Assembly: GCA_033557465.1 (NCBI GenBank)
Contig: CM066037.1
Location: forward strand, 200,383,156 to 200,447,155
Length of the DNA stretch: 64,000 nucleotides
From: Ichthyophis bannanicus
Taxonomy: Eukaryota; Chordata; Amphibia; Gymnophiona; Ichthyophiidae
Direction: 5' to 3'
The first letter of the stretch is position 1, and each line of letters starts with the position of its first letter. Under the pieces are notes generated by a model. The model saw only the letters and a program-made list of their open reading frames with translations. It was not told where the DNA came from and searched no databases. The position numbers and the translations under genes are program-made. This document shows positions 43,980 to 54,847 of this stretch, in pieces.

Positions 43980-44085
43980 TATCCAGGGCAGACGGGGGAG
44001 GTGGTGACTGAGGAGGGGAGGGGGAGGGGGGAGGGGGGGAGGGGAGGGGGGAGGTGGGGGGGGAGGTTGGGGATAGGGGGAATCC
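43980..44085 (+). repeat. Extreme G-rich inter-ORF tract of the second L1-like element
   Basis: About 90 bases of GGGGAGG-type sequence, at 44010-44075 almost only G and A with runs of up to eight G. Strong G-quadruplex pattern on the sense strand. It ends about 50 bases before the ORF2 ATG. A further G run (eleven G, then seven G) lies in the 3' UTR at about 47880-47900. Confidence 0.85.
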
Positions 44086-44133
44086 ATCCTGCCACAAGCC
44101 TGCTAGCTACCTTTCACCCAGATAGTTCTGAGT

Positions 44134-47100
44134 ATGGATAAGTTACGAGTACTAACCTTGAATGTTAGGGGTTTGAACTCTCCGGTTAAACGGCAGCGGA
44201 TGTTTAAAGAATGTGTTCGGCTTAGAGGGGATATTATATTTCTCCAGGAAACCCACCTCAAAAGAGGGGATGAGTGGAGGATACACCATCGACAGTTCCC
44301 AAGCCACTGGTTTGCTTCCAATAAAGTGGAACTAAAAAAAGGGGGGGGTGGGGATCCTGATTAATGAGCACCTACAATACACGTTGGGGGAGGTCCTCCG
44401 GGACAGAGAGGGGCATTTTCTGCTTATTAATCTTCAGATTCGGGATAAGTGGTTCACCCTGGTAAATGTTTATGGCCCTAATACTGCCCAGGGTAAGTTC
44501 TATGAGAGTTTAACCACTCTGGTGGAAATGGTTTGCTGTGGGAGAAGTGATTATGGGGGGGGATTTTAACTTGACTGTTAACCCTCAGCTGGATAACTCA
44601 GAGGGGGGTGGGGGGGGGGTAATGCAAAGGATAGGAGACGGCTGAAGGTAATGAGTAGGTCCCTGGGTATTAAGGACACTTGGCGAGAGCTGCGGGGTCG
44701 TAAGCAGGTATACACATTTTTCTCTCCCGTACATACTTCTTTTTCTAGGATAGATATGATATGGGTCTCTGATACTCTGCTGGCTGAAGTGTTTGATTGT
44801 GAAATTGGGGAGAGGACGTGGACGGACCACGCACCAGTATGGATAGATGTGAGGGTGGGCCAGGAGCAGAGGGTGCAGCGTAACTGGCTGTTAAATGAGG
44901 CCCTCTTGGAGAATCCGGAGATACGACAGAAAGTTTCGGCTGCCATAACCACATATTTAGAGGTCAATGACAGGGAGGATTGCAAGGTAGAGACCCTCTG
45001 GGAGTGCTTGAAAGTGGTGGTGAGGGGTGAGTTGATCTCCCTCGGAACGCATGTGAAAAAGACTAAAGAGGAGAGGAAACTTGCCTTGAGGCAACGGATT
45101 CGGGAAGGGGAAGAGCGCCATCAAAGGGGGGAGATTGATGACCAGGGGCTATGTGACCTGCGGGAAGCGAAGAGGGAATTGGGGGAAATCGAATTGGGTG
45201 AGATTAAGTTTGCTCAGGATCAATTGAGGCAAACTTTCTTTGAGTTTGGTAATAAACCCACTAGGTGGTTGGCACACCAGTTGAAAAGGCATCAGAAGCG
45301 GAATTTTATAACTAAAATCCGCGATACAGCGGGGAGAGAAATTAGGGATGGGGAACAGATCCGAGAGCAATTTGTACAGTTCTACCAATATAGGGCGGAG
45401 GAGTCTGGGTCACAGGCGGACCGCGCTCAATACTTACAAATGCAGCTGCCCAAGCTTTCGCCAGCTGATGCTGAAGTGTTAGCGAGGCCAACTGCAGCGG
45501 ATGGATGGCTACACTAATACATTTTATAAAACATTCAGAGAGGAATTGAGTGGTATTCTGGCCCGACTTTATAACTCCTTCCGAGAGGGGGGCAAGCTAC
45601 CAGATACCCTCCGAACAGCCGAGGTTACTCTGCTGCCCAAGGAGGGGAAGGATTCCACTCTATGTAGTTCCTATAGACCTATCTCGCTGTTGGGCTCCGA
45701 TTTTAAAATATTCACCAAAATTTTGGCTAATAGATTGTTACCCTTCATGCCCCGTTTAGTACATGAGAATCAGGGGGGGTTTGTAGTAGGTAGACAAACC
45801 GCTGATAACATCCGGAAAGTGTTGAATTCGATTTGGAGGGGAAAGACGGCAGGAACACAATTGGTCTTATTGACCATCGATGCAGAAAAAGCATTTGATC
45901 GTGTGTCCTGGCCTTACTTGATGCAAGTATTGGACTTAATGGGCCTGGGAGAGGGATATTTAAGCTGGGTGAAGGCCATTTACTCCAGTCCACTAGCGCG
46001 GATCCGTGTAAATGGGGCTTACTCCGCCGCATTTGAATTAGGGAGGGGGACACGCCAAGGCTGTCCGCTATCACCTCTGCTCTTTGTGCTATCAATGGAA
46101 CCTCTGGCTCAGCGGGTGCGAGAGTGCCCAGATGTGAAGGGGGTCAAGGGGAGGACATGGGAAAGTAAAATCTCATTATTTGCAGATGAGCTGCTTTTTC
46201 TGGTGACGGAGCCCCTGCATTCAGTGGAAGTGCTGTATCAGATTTTGTTGGATTTTGGCAAAGTTTTGGGTTTTAAAATAAATGCTACAAAATCAGAGAT
46301 TTTGAATATATCTACTGATGCCCGAACCCAGCATCTACTGCAGCAGCGGCTACCGTTTAAATGGGCAAAAACGCGGGTGAAATATCTGGGGATTTATTTA
46401 ATGGCCAATGAACGGGATTTAGGCAGAGTGAATTTTGGGGAGATGGAACAGAAAATGCGGAGGACACTGGACTTCTGGGAATGTAAAAAACTATCCTGGC
46501 TGGGGCGGATTTCTGCCATTAAGATGGTGATCTTGCCCCAGTGGTTATATTTATTTCAGACGCTGCCGGTAGGGATGCCTAGACCCTACTTGGGGAAGAT
46601 ACAACGGCTCATTATGCGGTTTATTGGGGGGGGAAAAGCAACCGCGTCGCGTGGTCTTTGCTTACTAAGAGCAGACGTAACGGGGGAATGGCCATTCCGG
46701 ATATGAACCGATATATGGAAGCAGCACAGCTAAGTGCAATAGTGGCATTGGGTGCGGATGATGGTAAGGAGTGGGTACGTATGGAGGCGGACGACTTAAG
46801 GGTGGGGAAATTATTTGAGTGGATCTGGCTGCCCCGAGCGAGGCACATGGGGGTGCGAGAGTGCAACCCCTATGTTCAGAGAACGCTACACCTCTGGCAT
46901 AGATGGCGACGAAAGTGGTTGGGCACAGAGGAGGTGTCTCGCTTGATACCTATAGTTGATAATCCAGATTTCTCACCTGCAGTGGGGAGTAGTGTGTTTT
47001 TGAATTGGGCACAGAAGGGGTTGACCCACATTGGACAACTCCTGCAGGCTTCGGAGATCAAGGCTTTCTCGACCCTGAAGCAGCAATTCGGCTTGGTAGC

Positions 47101-47845
47101 CACTGATCGTTTTCCCTATCAACAGATATGTCACTACCTGAAACATAAGATCCTACCGGAGCTCCGACGAGACCCTACGGATATCGAGACATTATTCTTG
47201 ATGGGGCAAACGAAGAAACTGCTAACTACATTCTATAATATGATGGAGGGGGAAAGGGGTCGAAGCCCGTACCAACAGGCCTGGGAACAGGACCTGGGGA
47301 TAACATGGGAGGAGGAGGAGTGGTCCAGCCTTTTCCAGACTAAATATAAGGGGATGCTAGCAGCTAGTTTTATAGAGAATAATTATAAATTAATGTATAG
47401 ATGGCACTTCACACCTGAGAAACTACATGTAATGTTTGTAGGTCACACTGATAAGTGCTGGCGGGAATGTGGGGAAAAAGGGACATTCATGCATGTTTGG
47501 TGGTCATGTCCCAGTGTGAAGGAGCGGTGGGAAGAGGTGTTTGCTCTGCTGGGTGCTATATTGGGGAAAATGATTGAGCCAGACCCTGCCGTGGCCTTGT
47601 TGGGGCTTCGACCGGCGAACCTCACACAAGTAGAGAGTTTCTTTGTTAATGTGGGGTGTGTGACATTTCGGATATTGGTGGCGAGGCGGTGGCGCCAAGT
47701 TCCCCCGCCCTCGATGCGGGAATGGATGTCCTCCCTCGACTCCAATTACTTGCTCAGTAAGGCAACTGCCCTAAAGAATAACGGTTCCAAAAAGTTTTCA
47801 AAAATCTGGGAAAAATATTTGTGTTGGAGAAGTACTAGCTTGTAA
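44134..47845 (+). pseudogene. L1-like ORF2: endonuclease, reverse transcriptase, C-terminal domain (frameshifted)
   Basis: ATG at 44134 (MDKLRVLTLNVRGLNSP). Endonuclease: LQETHLKRGDEW, LVNVYGPNTAQG, MGGDFNL near 44565, TDHAPVWIDV near 44825. RT: SSYRPISLLGSDFKIFTKIL near 45670, LLTIDAEKAFDRVSWPY, RGTRQGCPLSPLLFVLSMEP, and LFADELLFLV near 46180, where the YADD box reads FADE. C-terminal CWRECG with H and C near 47455. Frame changes at about 44345 (G run), 44550-44640, 45500 and 46660, mostly in homopolymer G runs. Enzyme as for the first L1-like element; inactive here. Confidence 0.9.
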
Positions 47846-48182
47846 TGAATCTTGAGTGACTGTAATAGTCGCAGGCTGGAGGGGGGGGGGAAGGGGGGGT
47901 TGGTTTAATCATGGCTGTATAGTTGATATGTCTGCATTCTTACTTTTGTATTGTGTGATACAGTTTCAATAAAAACTTTAAATTAAAAAAAAAAAAGGGA
48001 CCCAGGATATCACTGCTTGACCCAATACAAGCACTGTAGAACCTGTGTCATTTGGGGAAACTACTAGCAGGGCCGGCCCGTCCATTGAGCAAGAATGTTT
48101 TTTGCACAGGGCCCCGCGTTTCAGGGGGCCCCGCGCAAAGAACATTCTGCTTTTTTTTTTTTAAATTACATTTTAAAAAAAC

Positions 48183-48555
48183 AACCTGTCTCTGGCTGCT
48201 GCCGCTGCTGCGTCCGTCGCAGCAGCGGCAGAATGGAGTGTCCCGCGGGGCCCCTTCTCCTCGTTGAGCCCTCTGCAAGGGCTTTCAGATTCGCGAAGGG
48301 AGAGTGCTCCCTCGCGTCTCTGTAAAGCCCGCAGGGGCTAATGGGAAATTTCCCATCTGCCCCTTTAGACGCGAGGGGCTGATGGGAAATTTCCCATTAG
48401 CCCCTGCGGGCTTTACAGAGACGCGAGGGAGCACTCTCCCTTCGCGAATCTGAAAGCCCTTGCAGAGGGCTCAACGAGGAGAGGGGGCCCCGCGGGACAC
48501 TCCATTCTGCCGCTGCTGCGACGGACGCGGCAGTGGCAGCAGCTAGAGCCAGGTT
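48183..48555. repeat. Giant inverted repeat (about 170-bp arms)
   Basis: The left arm 48183-48356 and right arm 48382-48555 are nearly perfect complements separated by 25 bases. Centre: TGGGAAATTTCCCAT on both sides of the loop, the loop itself being partly a copy of arm sequence (GACGCGAGGGGCTG). The left arm also contains a nested hairpin, GCTGCTGCG with CGCAGCAGC. Confidence 0.9.
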
Positions 48556-48589
48556 TTTTTTTTTAAATTTGCCAGAAGGAAGGGAAGGG

Positions 48590-50560
48590 AAGGGAAGGGG
48601 AGGGGGGTTAAGACTGGTAATGGGCTGGGGGGCTGATGGAGGCTGTCTGGAAATGGGGTGATGGGGTGTTAGGGACTGGAAATGGGCTGGGGGGGTGTTA
48701 GGACTGGAAATGGGCTGGGGGGGGTGTTAGGACTGGAAATGGGCTGAGGCTGAGGGAGGCTGACTGGAAAGGGTCTGGGGGGGTAGGACTGGAAATGGGC
48801 TGGGGGGGGTTAAGACTGGTAATGGGCTGGGGGCTGATGGAGGCTGTCTGGAAATGGGGTGAGGGGGGTTTAGGACTGGAAATGGGCTGGGGGGTGTTAG
48901 GACTGGAAATGGGCTAGGGGGGGTTAAGACTGCTAATGGGCTGGGGCTGATGGAGGCTGACTGGAAATGGTCTGGGGGGGTAGGACTGGAAATGGGCTGG
49001 GGGGGGTGGTTAAGACTGGTAATGGGCTGGGGGCTGATGGAGGCTGTCTGGAAATGGGGTGAGGGGGGTTAGGACTGGAAATGGTCTGGGGGGGTAGGAC
49101 TGGAAATGGGCTGGGGGGGGGGGTTAAGACTGGTAATGGGCTGGGGGCTGATGGAGGCTGTCTGGAAATGGGGTGAGGGGGGTTAGGAGGACTGGAAATG
49201 GGCTGGGGGGGGGGTGTTAGGACTGGAAATGGGCTAGGGGGGGTTTAAGACTGCTAATGGGCTGGGGCTGATGGAGGCTGACTGGAAATGGTCTGGGGGG
49301 GGTAGGACTGGAAATGGGCTGGGGGGGGTTAAGACTGGTACTGGGCGGGGGGCTGATGGAGGCTGTCTGGAAATGGGGTGCGGGGGGTTCGGACTGGAAA
49401 TGGTCTGGGGGGGTATGACTGGAAATGGGCTGGGGGGGGTGTTAAGACTGGTAATGGGCTCGGGGCTGATGGAGGCTGTCTGGAAATGGGGTGATGGGGG
49501 GGTTAGGACTGGAAATGGGTGATGGGGGGGTTAGGACTGGAAATGGGGTGATGGGGGGTTAGGACTGGAAATGGGCTGGGGGGGGTTAAGACTGGAAATG
49601 GGCTCGGGGCTGATGGAGGCTGTCTGGAAATGGGGTGATGGGGGGTTAGGACTGGAAATGGGCTGGGGGGGTGGTTAAGACTGGTAATGGGCTGTGGGCT
49701 GATGGGGGCTGTCTGGAAATAGGGTGATGGGGTGTTAGGATTGCTAATGGGCTATGGGGGGGTTAGGACTGCTAATGGGCTATGGGGGGCCTAGGACAGG
49801 AAATGAGCTGATGGGGAGGGGTTAGGACTTGAGGTGGGCTGATGTGGTTAGGACTGGTAATGGGCTGTGGGCTGATGGGGGGGGTTAGGACTGGCAATGG
49901 GCTATGGGGGGCTGACTGGAAATGGGCTGATGGGGTTAAGACTGGAAGTGGGCTGATGGGGGGGTTAGGACTGGTAATGGGTTATAGGGGGGACTTAAAC
50001 TGAAAATGGGTTGATGGGGGGCTAGGACTGGTAATGGGTTGGGGGATTGCTATGACTGGAAATGGACTGAGTGGACGGGGAGGCTTGAACTGCAAATAGC
50101 TGATGGGGAGGGAGCTTGGAATGGAAATGGGCTGTGAGGAAGGGAGCTAGGACTGAAAATGGGCTGATGGAGCAGCTAGGATAGGACTGGAAATGGGCGG
50201 TTGGGGGGAGCTCAGATTGGAACTGGGCGGTGGTGGGGGCTTGAGATGTCATGGACTCTGGGAGGGGCAAGAACTGGAAGTAGGCTGAGGGGGGGGGTGG
50301 GACTGGACTGGGGCAGAGTGGCGGGGAGCTCGGATTGGACATGGGGTGATGGTGGGGCTAGGTCAGGAGGAGATATGGGCTGAGGGGGGGCTAGGAGTGG
50401 AAATGTGCTGATGAAGGGACTCAGACTGAAAATGGATGGGGGAGCTAGGACTGGAAATGGGTTGATGGGGGGCTAGGACTGGAAATGGGCTGATGCAGGG
50501 ACTAGAAGGGAATGGATGCTGGGTGAGACTGGAACTAGAAGGGAGCTGATGTTGGGGGAG
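48590..50560 (+). repeat. G-rich minisatellite
   Basis: About 2 kb of degenerate units of the form TTAGGACTGGAAATGGGCTG followed by a G run, roughly 27-35 bases each, with a longer-period pattern that alternates AAGACTGGTAATGGG and GATGGAGGCTGTCTGGAAAT. Units become more diverged after about 49700. G runs of 4-9 in nearly every unit make the plus strand a G-quadruplex candidate. Open frames across it are artefacts of the repeat. Confidence 0.9.
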
Positions 50561-51544
50561 GATTAGAATGGGATGGGGCTGGGAGAGTAAAATGGAGAGG
50601 GGAAAAATATTTTGTGTGGGAGGGATGAAAAATCTACAATTGGCCGGGTATTGGGAGAGTAAGTGGGGATTGAGGATGGAGGGGTAAAATTTGTGTGGAT
50701 GAAAGAAGAATGAGGAAAGAGCAAAAGGAGAAAGATTAGTATGTTAAAGCAGATGTAGAGAGAGAGGATGGAAAGAAAACTAGAAGAGAGAAGAAAGGAC
50801 AATTGGACAGCAGACGATGGAGAGTTAGCAGAAAACATGAAGAAACCAGAAGAAAGTGGCTGGAGCAATTGCAACTGAAAAAAAATGCACAAAAGGTAGA
50901 AATATCTCTTTATTTTGAATTTATTAACTGGAATATGAAAGCTCTGGGAAATGTGCATCATTAACATCTGCGCTTTGTTTGGTACAAGAGGAAATTGATT
51001 TATAGTTTTATTTCTACAGTGTTGTTGTACATTCCAAGTTTGGCTTTTGGGGTTCCCAGTTTAATTATTGCCTTCCTGTTTCTAAATTGCGATTCCTTGT
51101 TTGGTGATGGTCTATGTTCTGCATGTGTAACTGAGCTGAGGTATTCTGTTTATGTAATTCCTATTTGACATTGCCACTTGTTCTCTTTCCCCAGTATTCT
51201 CTGAAATGTACTGGTTTAATATTTGCAGTGTTTCCTTTTGATAGGTAGGGTCTGGTGCTTTGTGAGTCCTGGTAATGCTGTCAGGATACAGCGGGTTTGC
51301 TATGGGTTCTAAATGGGCAGCGTTTGTAGTAGTTCCTAATGTGCCTGGCGGTTGGCACTGGATTATAGTAATGTAGAAATCTTTTAGTCTTTCTTTATCC
51401 ATACACTCATTAAGAGACATGTTTACTAAAAGTTAGTGTTTGGTAACATTATGCAAATATGTATGCAAATAAGGCCACTTATGCAAATGAGGCCCCGCAC
51501 CGAGTCTCCGCACATGGCCCCGCACCCCCCTTGGGCCGCCCCTG
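50561..51544. other. Non-repetitive right part of the hAT element
   Basis: No coding motif. GACATGTTTACTAAAAG at about 51417 resembles the TIR start of the Harbinger-like family and may be a truncated copy. The last 60 bases are GC-rich and include the hAT right end. Confidence 0.5.
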
Positions 51545-51640
51545 ACTACTAGGTACTTATGATCTAAATTGGCCACTGTTGGAAACAGGATACTGGGCTT
51601 GATGGACCTTGGTCTGACCCAGTATGGCATATTTTATGTT

Positions 51641-52657
51641 GTTTTCTGGTGAGAGTAAAGTCTCTAAGAAAAACTAGGGAGAGTGGAGCTACTTGCCAAA
51701 CCATCTGATAGGAAAAGTGAAGGTGGGGAACAAAAGTATTCTTTCACAGCTTTTATAGCTCTTTCAAGCCATTCTGTATAACATTCCTGAAAACTACTCT
51801 ACCTTTTAAGTTTTTGTGAAAATTTAGACCACGTGCAGGGCAAAATAGCAAACAGTCAGCTGGTGCCATTTTGAAAAATGATACTGATGGGGCCAGGAGC
51901 AAAGAAGAATCATACCTGCTCCCCACTAAACACCACCAGAAATTTTGTAGTGCAGTGTTGGGGCGGAGGGAGGTGGTCAGAGGGTGTAGGTAGGAGGTTT
52001 TGAATGAGGGGCATCTTTTGGCAAAAGGGTAGGACTTCCCAGATAAAACATTATTTTATTTTTATGGTCCAGGTGAGCATGTGGTCTAGAGCATTGGAAA
52101 TAATTTTAGCACATCAAGATGAGTGCTAAAGATGAAGTGAACCACTGTACTAAGCAGAGTGCAATATATTATATCAGCCCCTCAGTCTTAATAAGAAGCA
52201 ATTGCCTTTGTGCACTGTGCGGGTTTGTCTAAACTTTGCAAATATAAATCCATTCTCTAAAATGTGGTGCATACAATAACATAGATATCAGAGTGCAGTA
52301 AATTAGTTTGATTCTTTTTTTTCTTTACTTTTTCTTTCCTTATTTCTAAACAAAAAAAAATTAGGGTGGTTCTTTCTTTGAGATCGTGGATACAAAAGGA
52401 GATGAATATGTGCAGCCTGAAAGTTGACATGAAAGGGATGTGCCCCATGCAACTGTCTGCTTCCAGTCACCCAGAAAGCAAACTCCTGTGGTTTCAGTCA
52501 AGAGGGAGATCAAAGGAAAAATTGCTCTGCAAAATTAGCTTTGTCTAGGAACACAGACAGCTGTGCTGCTTCAGGGCAGGGCAGGAAAAAGCAAAGAAGA
52601 GGGTGAAAATTGTCAGACTGTTCACATGGCAGCATTTGCACAGCTATGAACCATTAA
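51641..52657. other. No recognisable feature
   Basis: About 1 kb without family motif; a T-rich stretch near 52310-52330 and an A run at 52350. Confidence 0.5.
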
Positions 52658-52839
52658 CTAGAGGTTCCCAACTCCAGTCCTGGAGGGCGAAACGCCATTC
52701 AGGTTTTCAGGCTGTCCCTAATGAATATGCACAAATACATTTGAATACGTATGCAAATGCATTTCATGCATATTCATCAGGGAGAGCCTGAAAACCTGAA
52801 TGGTGTTTGGCCCTCCAGGACTGGAGTTGGGAACCTCTG
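52658..52839. mobile_element. hAT-type palindromic MITE
   Basis: AGAGGTTCCCAACTCCAGTC at the left and its complement GACTGGAGTTGGGAACCTCT at the right; nearly the whole 180 bases can fold back on themselves. Eight-base flanks do not match, so the duplication is lost or the ends are misjudged by a few bases. Confidence 0.8.
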
Positions 52840-52899
52840 AAAGTAGTCCAATACAGAAAACTAGCATAAGGGAATATTCTTAAATTTTATTATATCTAC

Positions 52900-53022
52900 A
52901 GGTAGTATTTAAAGGAAGCTGTCATACTCCCTTTACTTACACTGTTACATATTGTTCATTGTAAACCATTTTGAATTGCAGAAAAACGGTATATGAAAAA
53001 AAAGTTAAATAAATAAATACTT
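52900..53022 (+). mobile_element. L2-like LINE or SINE 3' tail
   Basis: CATTGTAAACCATTTTGAAT and AAACGGTATATGAAAAAAAA followed by AAATAAATAAATAC: the shared L2-like tail. 5'-truncated. Confidence 0.6.
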
Positions 53023-53143
53023 AAGAAGATTGGGGCAAATGTCACTGATTCTGCAAGCTATTGTCCAGTTTCAAATATCCTCTCATTGGCAAAGTGTATT
53101 AGTTCAATTAGTCCATTGTACTGAGGGAAATCATTGATACTTT

Positions 53144-53505
53144 GGGGTCGTTTTACTAAAGAGTTGCACTTACCATGTGACTAGCGGCAAAGCAAATATG
53201 CAGTAAGTGTAACTGTTATGCGCTACATATCAGAGGTGTGCCCATAGAGGTATCATTATGCGCCTTTGTGCTAAGTGCCATATTGCCACTGAAAGCACAG
53301 CGGTTGCCCTCATGCTAACGTCAATGTGCCTTGCATGCCCATTCGCCACCTCTAACCCGCCCACTTTCCTCCCTAATGCATGATGGCCACTTACCATGTG
53401 TTTTAGCAGCTGGTATCTGGTATGGACTCGCATTAGCTTTTTCGGTTGCAAGTTACTGAACGCAAAAATGCACGTTAGCCAGTCAGCGGCCTTCAGTAAA
53501 AGAGC
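53144..53505. mobile_element. Short TIR element, tentative
   Basis: GGGTCGTTTTACTAAAG at the left, and at the right the complement GCTCTTTTACTGAAG; the next blocks (GTGACTAGCGGC against GCCGCTGACTGG) are loosely complementary. Resembles the TTTACTAAA-ended elements at 7.1 and 17.8 kb. No target duplication seen. Confidence 0.45.
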
Positions 53506-53992
53506 GTCTTTGTGTCAGAGGATGAGATAGACATTACTCCGTTTGTCTTGAGTTTCCTTCTACTTTTGATCTTTTGGACATGAAGTCTTGCTTGTCTAGG
53601 TTAAAGATGTTTGAATTCAAGGAGATTGTATTAGAGTGCTTTATATCTTGTGTGCATGGTCAGATGCAGAAGGAAAAGATTTTTTTTTGATTAGATGCAG
53701 ATCTCCTTGGGAATTCTTCAACTACTATCTTATTTAAGATATATGTTGCGCCATTTGCAGCCTTGTTGCATGTGCATTGTTAGGCATTTTGTATCTATAC
53801 AGATGATGTCCCTATGTGAGTGAACAATTGTTTTGCTTTGATTAAGAATTGGATGGTTGAGAATTATTTAGTTCTGAACATTTAGAAGGTGGAGATTTTG
53901 TGGATCGTTCGTGCAGCAATTCCCATGGGATTATATTAGGATTTGTGATTGCAAGATTACTGTAGAGAGAAGAGCTGAGGGGTTTGGGGGTA
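53506..53992. other. No recognisable feature
   Basis: AT-rich spacer, possibly a very decayed L1/Tx1 relic (TTGAGTTTCCTTCTACTTTTG and TCTATACAGATGATG, a YTDD-like string near 53797), too weak to call. Confidence 0.35.
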
Positions 53993-54000
53993 CTCTAGGA

Positions 54001-54188
54001 CAGGGGTGGGCAAGTCCGGTCCTGGAGAGCCACAGACCAGTCAGGTTTTCATGATGTCCCTAATGAATGAGATCTATTTGCATCCACTGCCTTCCATTGT
54101 ATAGAAATAGGTCCATGAATATTCATTAGGGACATCATGAAAACCTGACTGGTCTGTGGCTCTCCAGGACCGGACTTGCCCACCCCTG
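54001..54188. mobile_element. hAT MITE, near-perfect palindrome with 8-bp target duplication
   Basis: Starts CAGGGGTGGGCAAGTCCGG and ends with its complement. CTCTAGGA at 53993-54000 and again at 54189-54196 is a perfect 8-bp target duplication. 188 bp; the arms pair over about 70 bases each. The least decayed MITE of this family here. Confidence 0.93.
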
Positions 54189-54196
54189 CTCTAGGA

Positions 54197-54555
54197 CTCC
54201 CAGCTTCAATTTACGCCCTATATTTGGGAATTTGTGAGGAGCTGTTATAAATTGCATTCAGTTAGGATAGTTTGGTATTATATCTCACTGCTTGATTTCA
54301 TATACTATTGCAGCTATTGATATTTGGCTGTATGGATTACCATAGTGCTCTATTATGTGGCCTTCCCGCAGCCTTTCTGAGTACTGCAGTTGTTGTAAAA
54401 TGTGATATCTAAACTATTGACCTGTTGTAGTCTTAGGAAATATATCTCCCTCATTTTGAGAGATTTGCATTGGATGCCAATAGTTCAGCAGATTATATTT
54501 AAGATTTGTTATATGATCCGTTCTACTATACAGTATGGCTGTCTTTATCTTTATT
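54197..54555. other. No recognisable feature
   Basis: Faint similarity to L2-like or L1-like C-terminal sequence is possible but no motif is clear. Confidence 0.4.
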
Positions 54556-54846
54556 CTTATCTTTATTCCGTGTTTTAATACACCGCCTTTAGACACCAGC
54601 ATGTGGTTTACAAATTCAGATTAAATAATTTACTATATTAGAACAGAAAAGGAATACCATAGCATGGGGAGCACAGTGGGATTCCACTCTACAAATCTTC
54701 CTTGACATTTTGTTCCTTGTACTGTAACTGTGTTAACTGTGTTGCTGGCTAAGGTGTTAATTGTTCTATTTAACAGTTGTTCTGTTCCCTGTAAACTGCT
54801 TTGGCATGGTGAAAAGCGGCATATAAGCCTAGCTAAATAAATAAAT
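54556..54846. mobile_element. L2-like LINE tails
   Basis: 54560-54615 (GTTTTAATACACCGCC and GTGGTTTACAAATTC) is a minus-strand tail. 54640-54846 is a plus-strand tail ending CTGTAAACTGCTTTGGCATG, GCGGCATATAAGCC and AAATAAATAAAT. Confidence 0.6.
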
Positions 54847-54847
54847 T

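Larger units (their letters stand above)
42640..47992 (+). mobile_element. Second full-length L1-like LINE with 14-bp target duplication
   Basis: AAAAGGGACCCAGG flanks it at 42626-42639 and 47993-48006, inside the CR1. 5.35 kb: 5' UTR of about 140 bases, ORF1, very G-rich spacer, ORF2, a 3' UTR with a G run, AATAAA at 47968-47973 and an A tail. A different subfamily from the 27.7-kb element, judged by ORF1 and ORF2 sequence. Confidence 0.92.
48068..51544. mobile_element. Non-autonomous hAT element, 3.5 kb, hairpin plus minisatellite
   Basis: ACTACTAG flanks it exactly at 48060-48067 and 51545-51552, an 8-bp duplication typical of hAT. Ends CAGGGCCGGCCC and (complement) CAGGGGCGGCCC match at 11 of 12 bases. 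Contents: a large inverted repeat, 2 kb of G-rich tandem repeat, then 1 kb of AT-rich sequence. No transposase. Confidence 0.9.
41815..51640 (+). mobile_element. CR1 3' end split by an L1-like LINE and a hAT element
   Basis: CR1 sequence occupies 41815-42639, 48007-48067 and 51545-51640. The pieces join cleanly once the two inserted elements and their target duplications are removed, and end with TACTGGGCTTGATGGACC and AGTATGGCATATTTTATG. The same CR1 family as at 7.2 and 14.3 kb. Confidence 0.88.

Noticed and set aside
49271..50383. Gly/Trp-rich plus-strand and Pro/Ser-rich minus-strand frames
   Set aside because: Products of the G-rich minisatellite period, not genes.
48590..50560. CRISPR-like array of regular repeats
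   Set aside because: Units are contiguous, degenerate and without unique spacers; the context is a eukaryotic hAT element.
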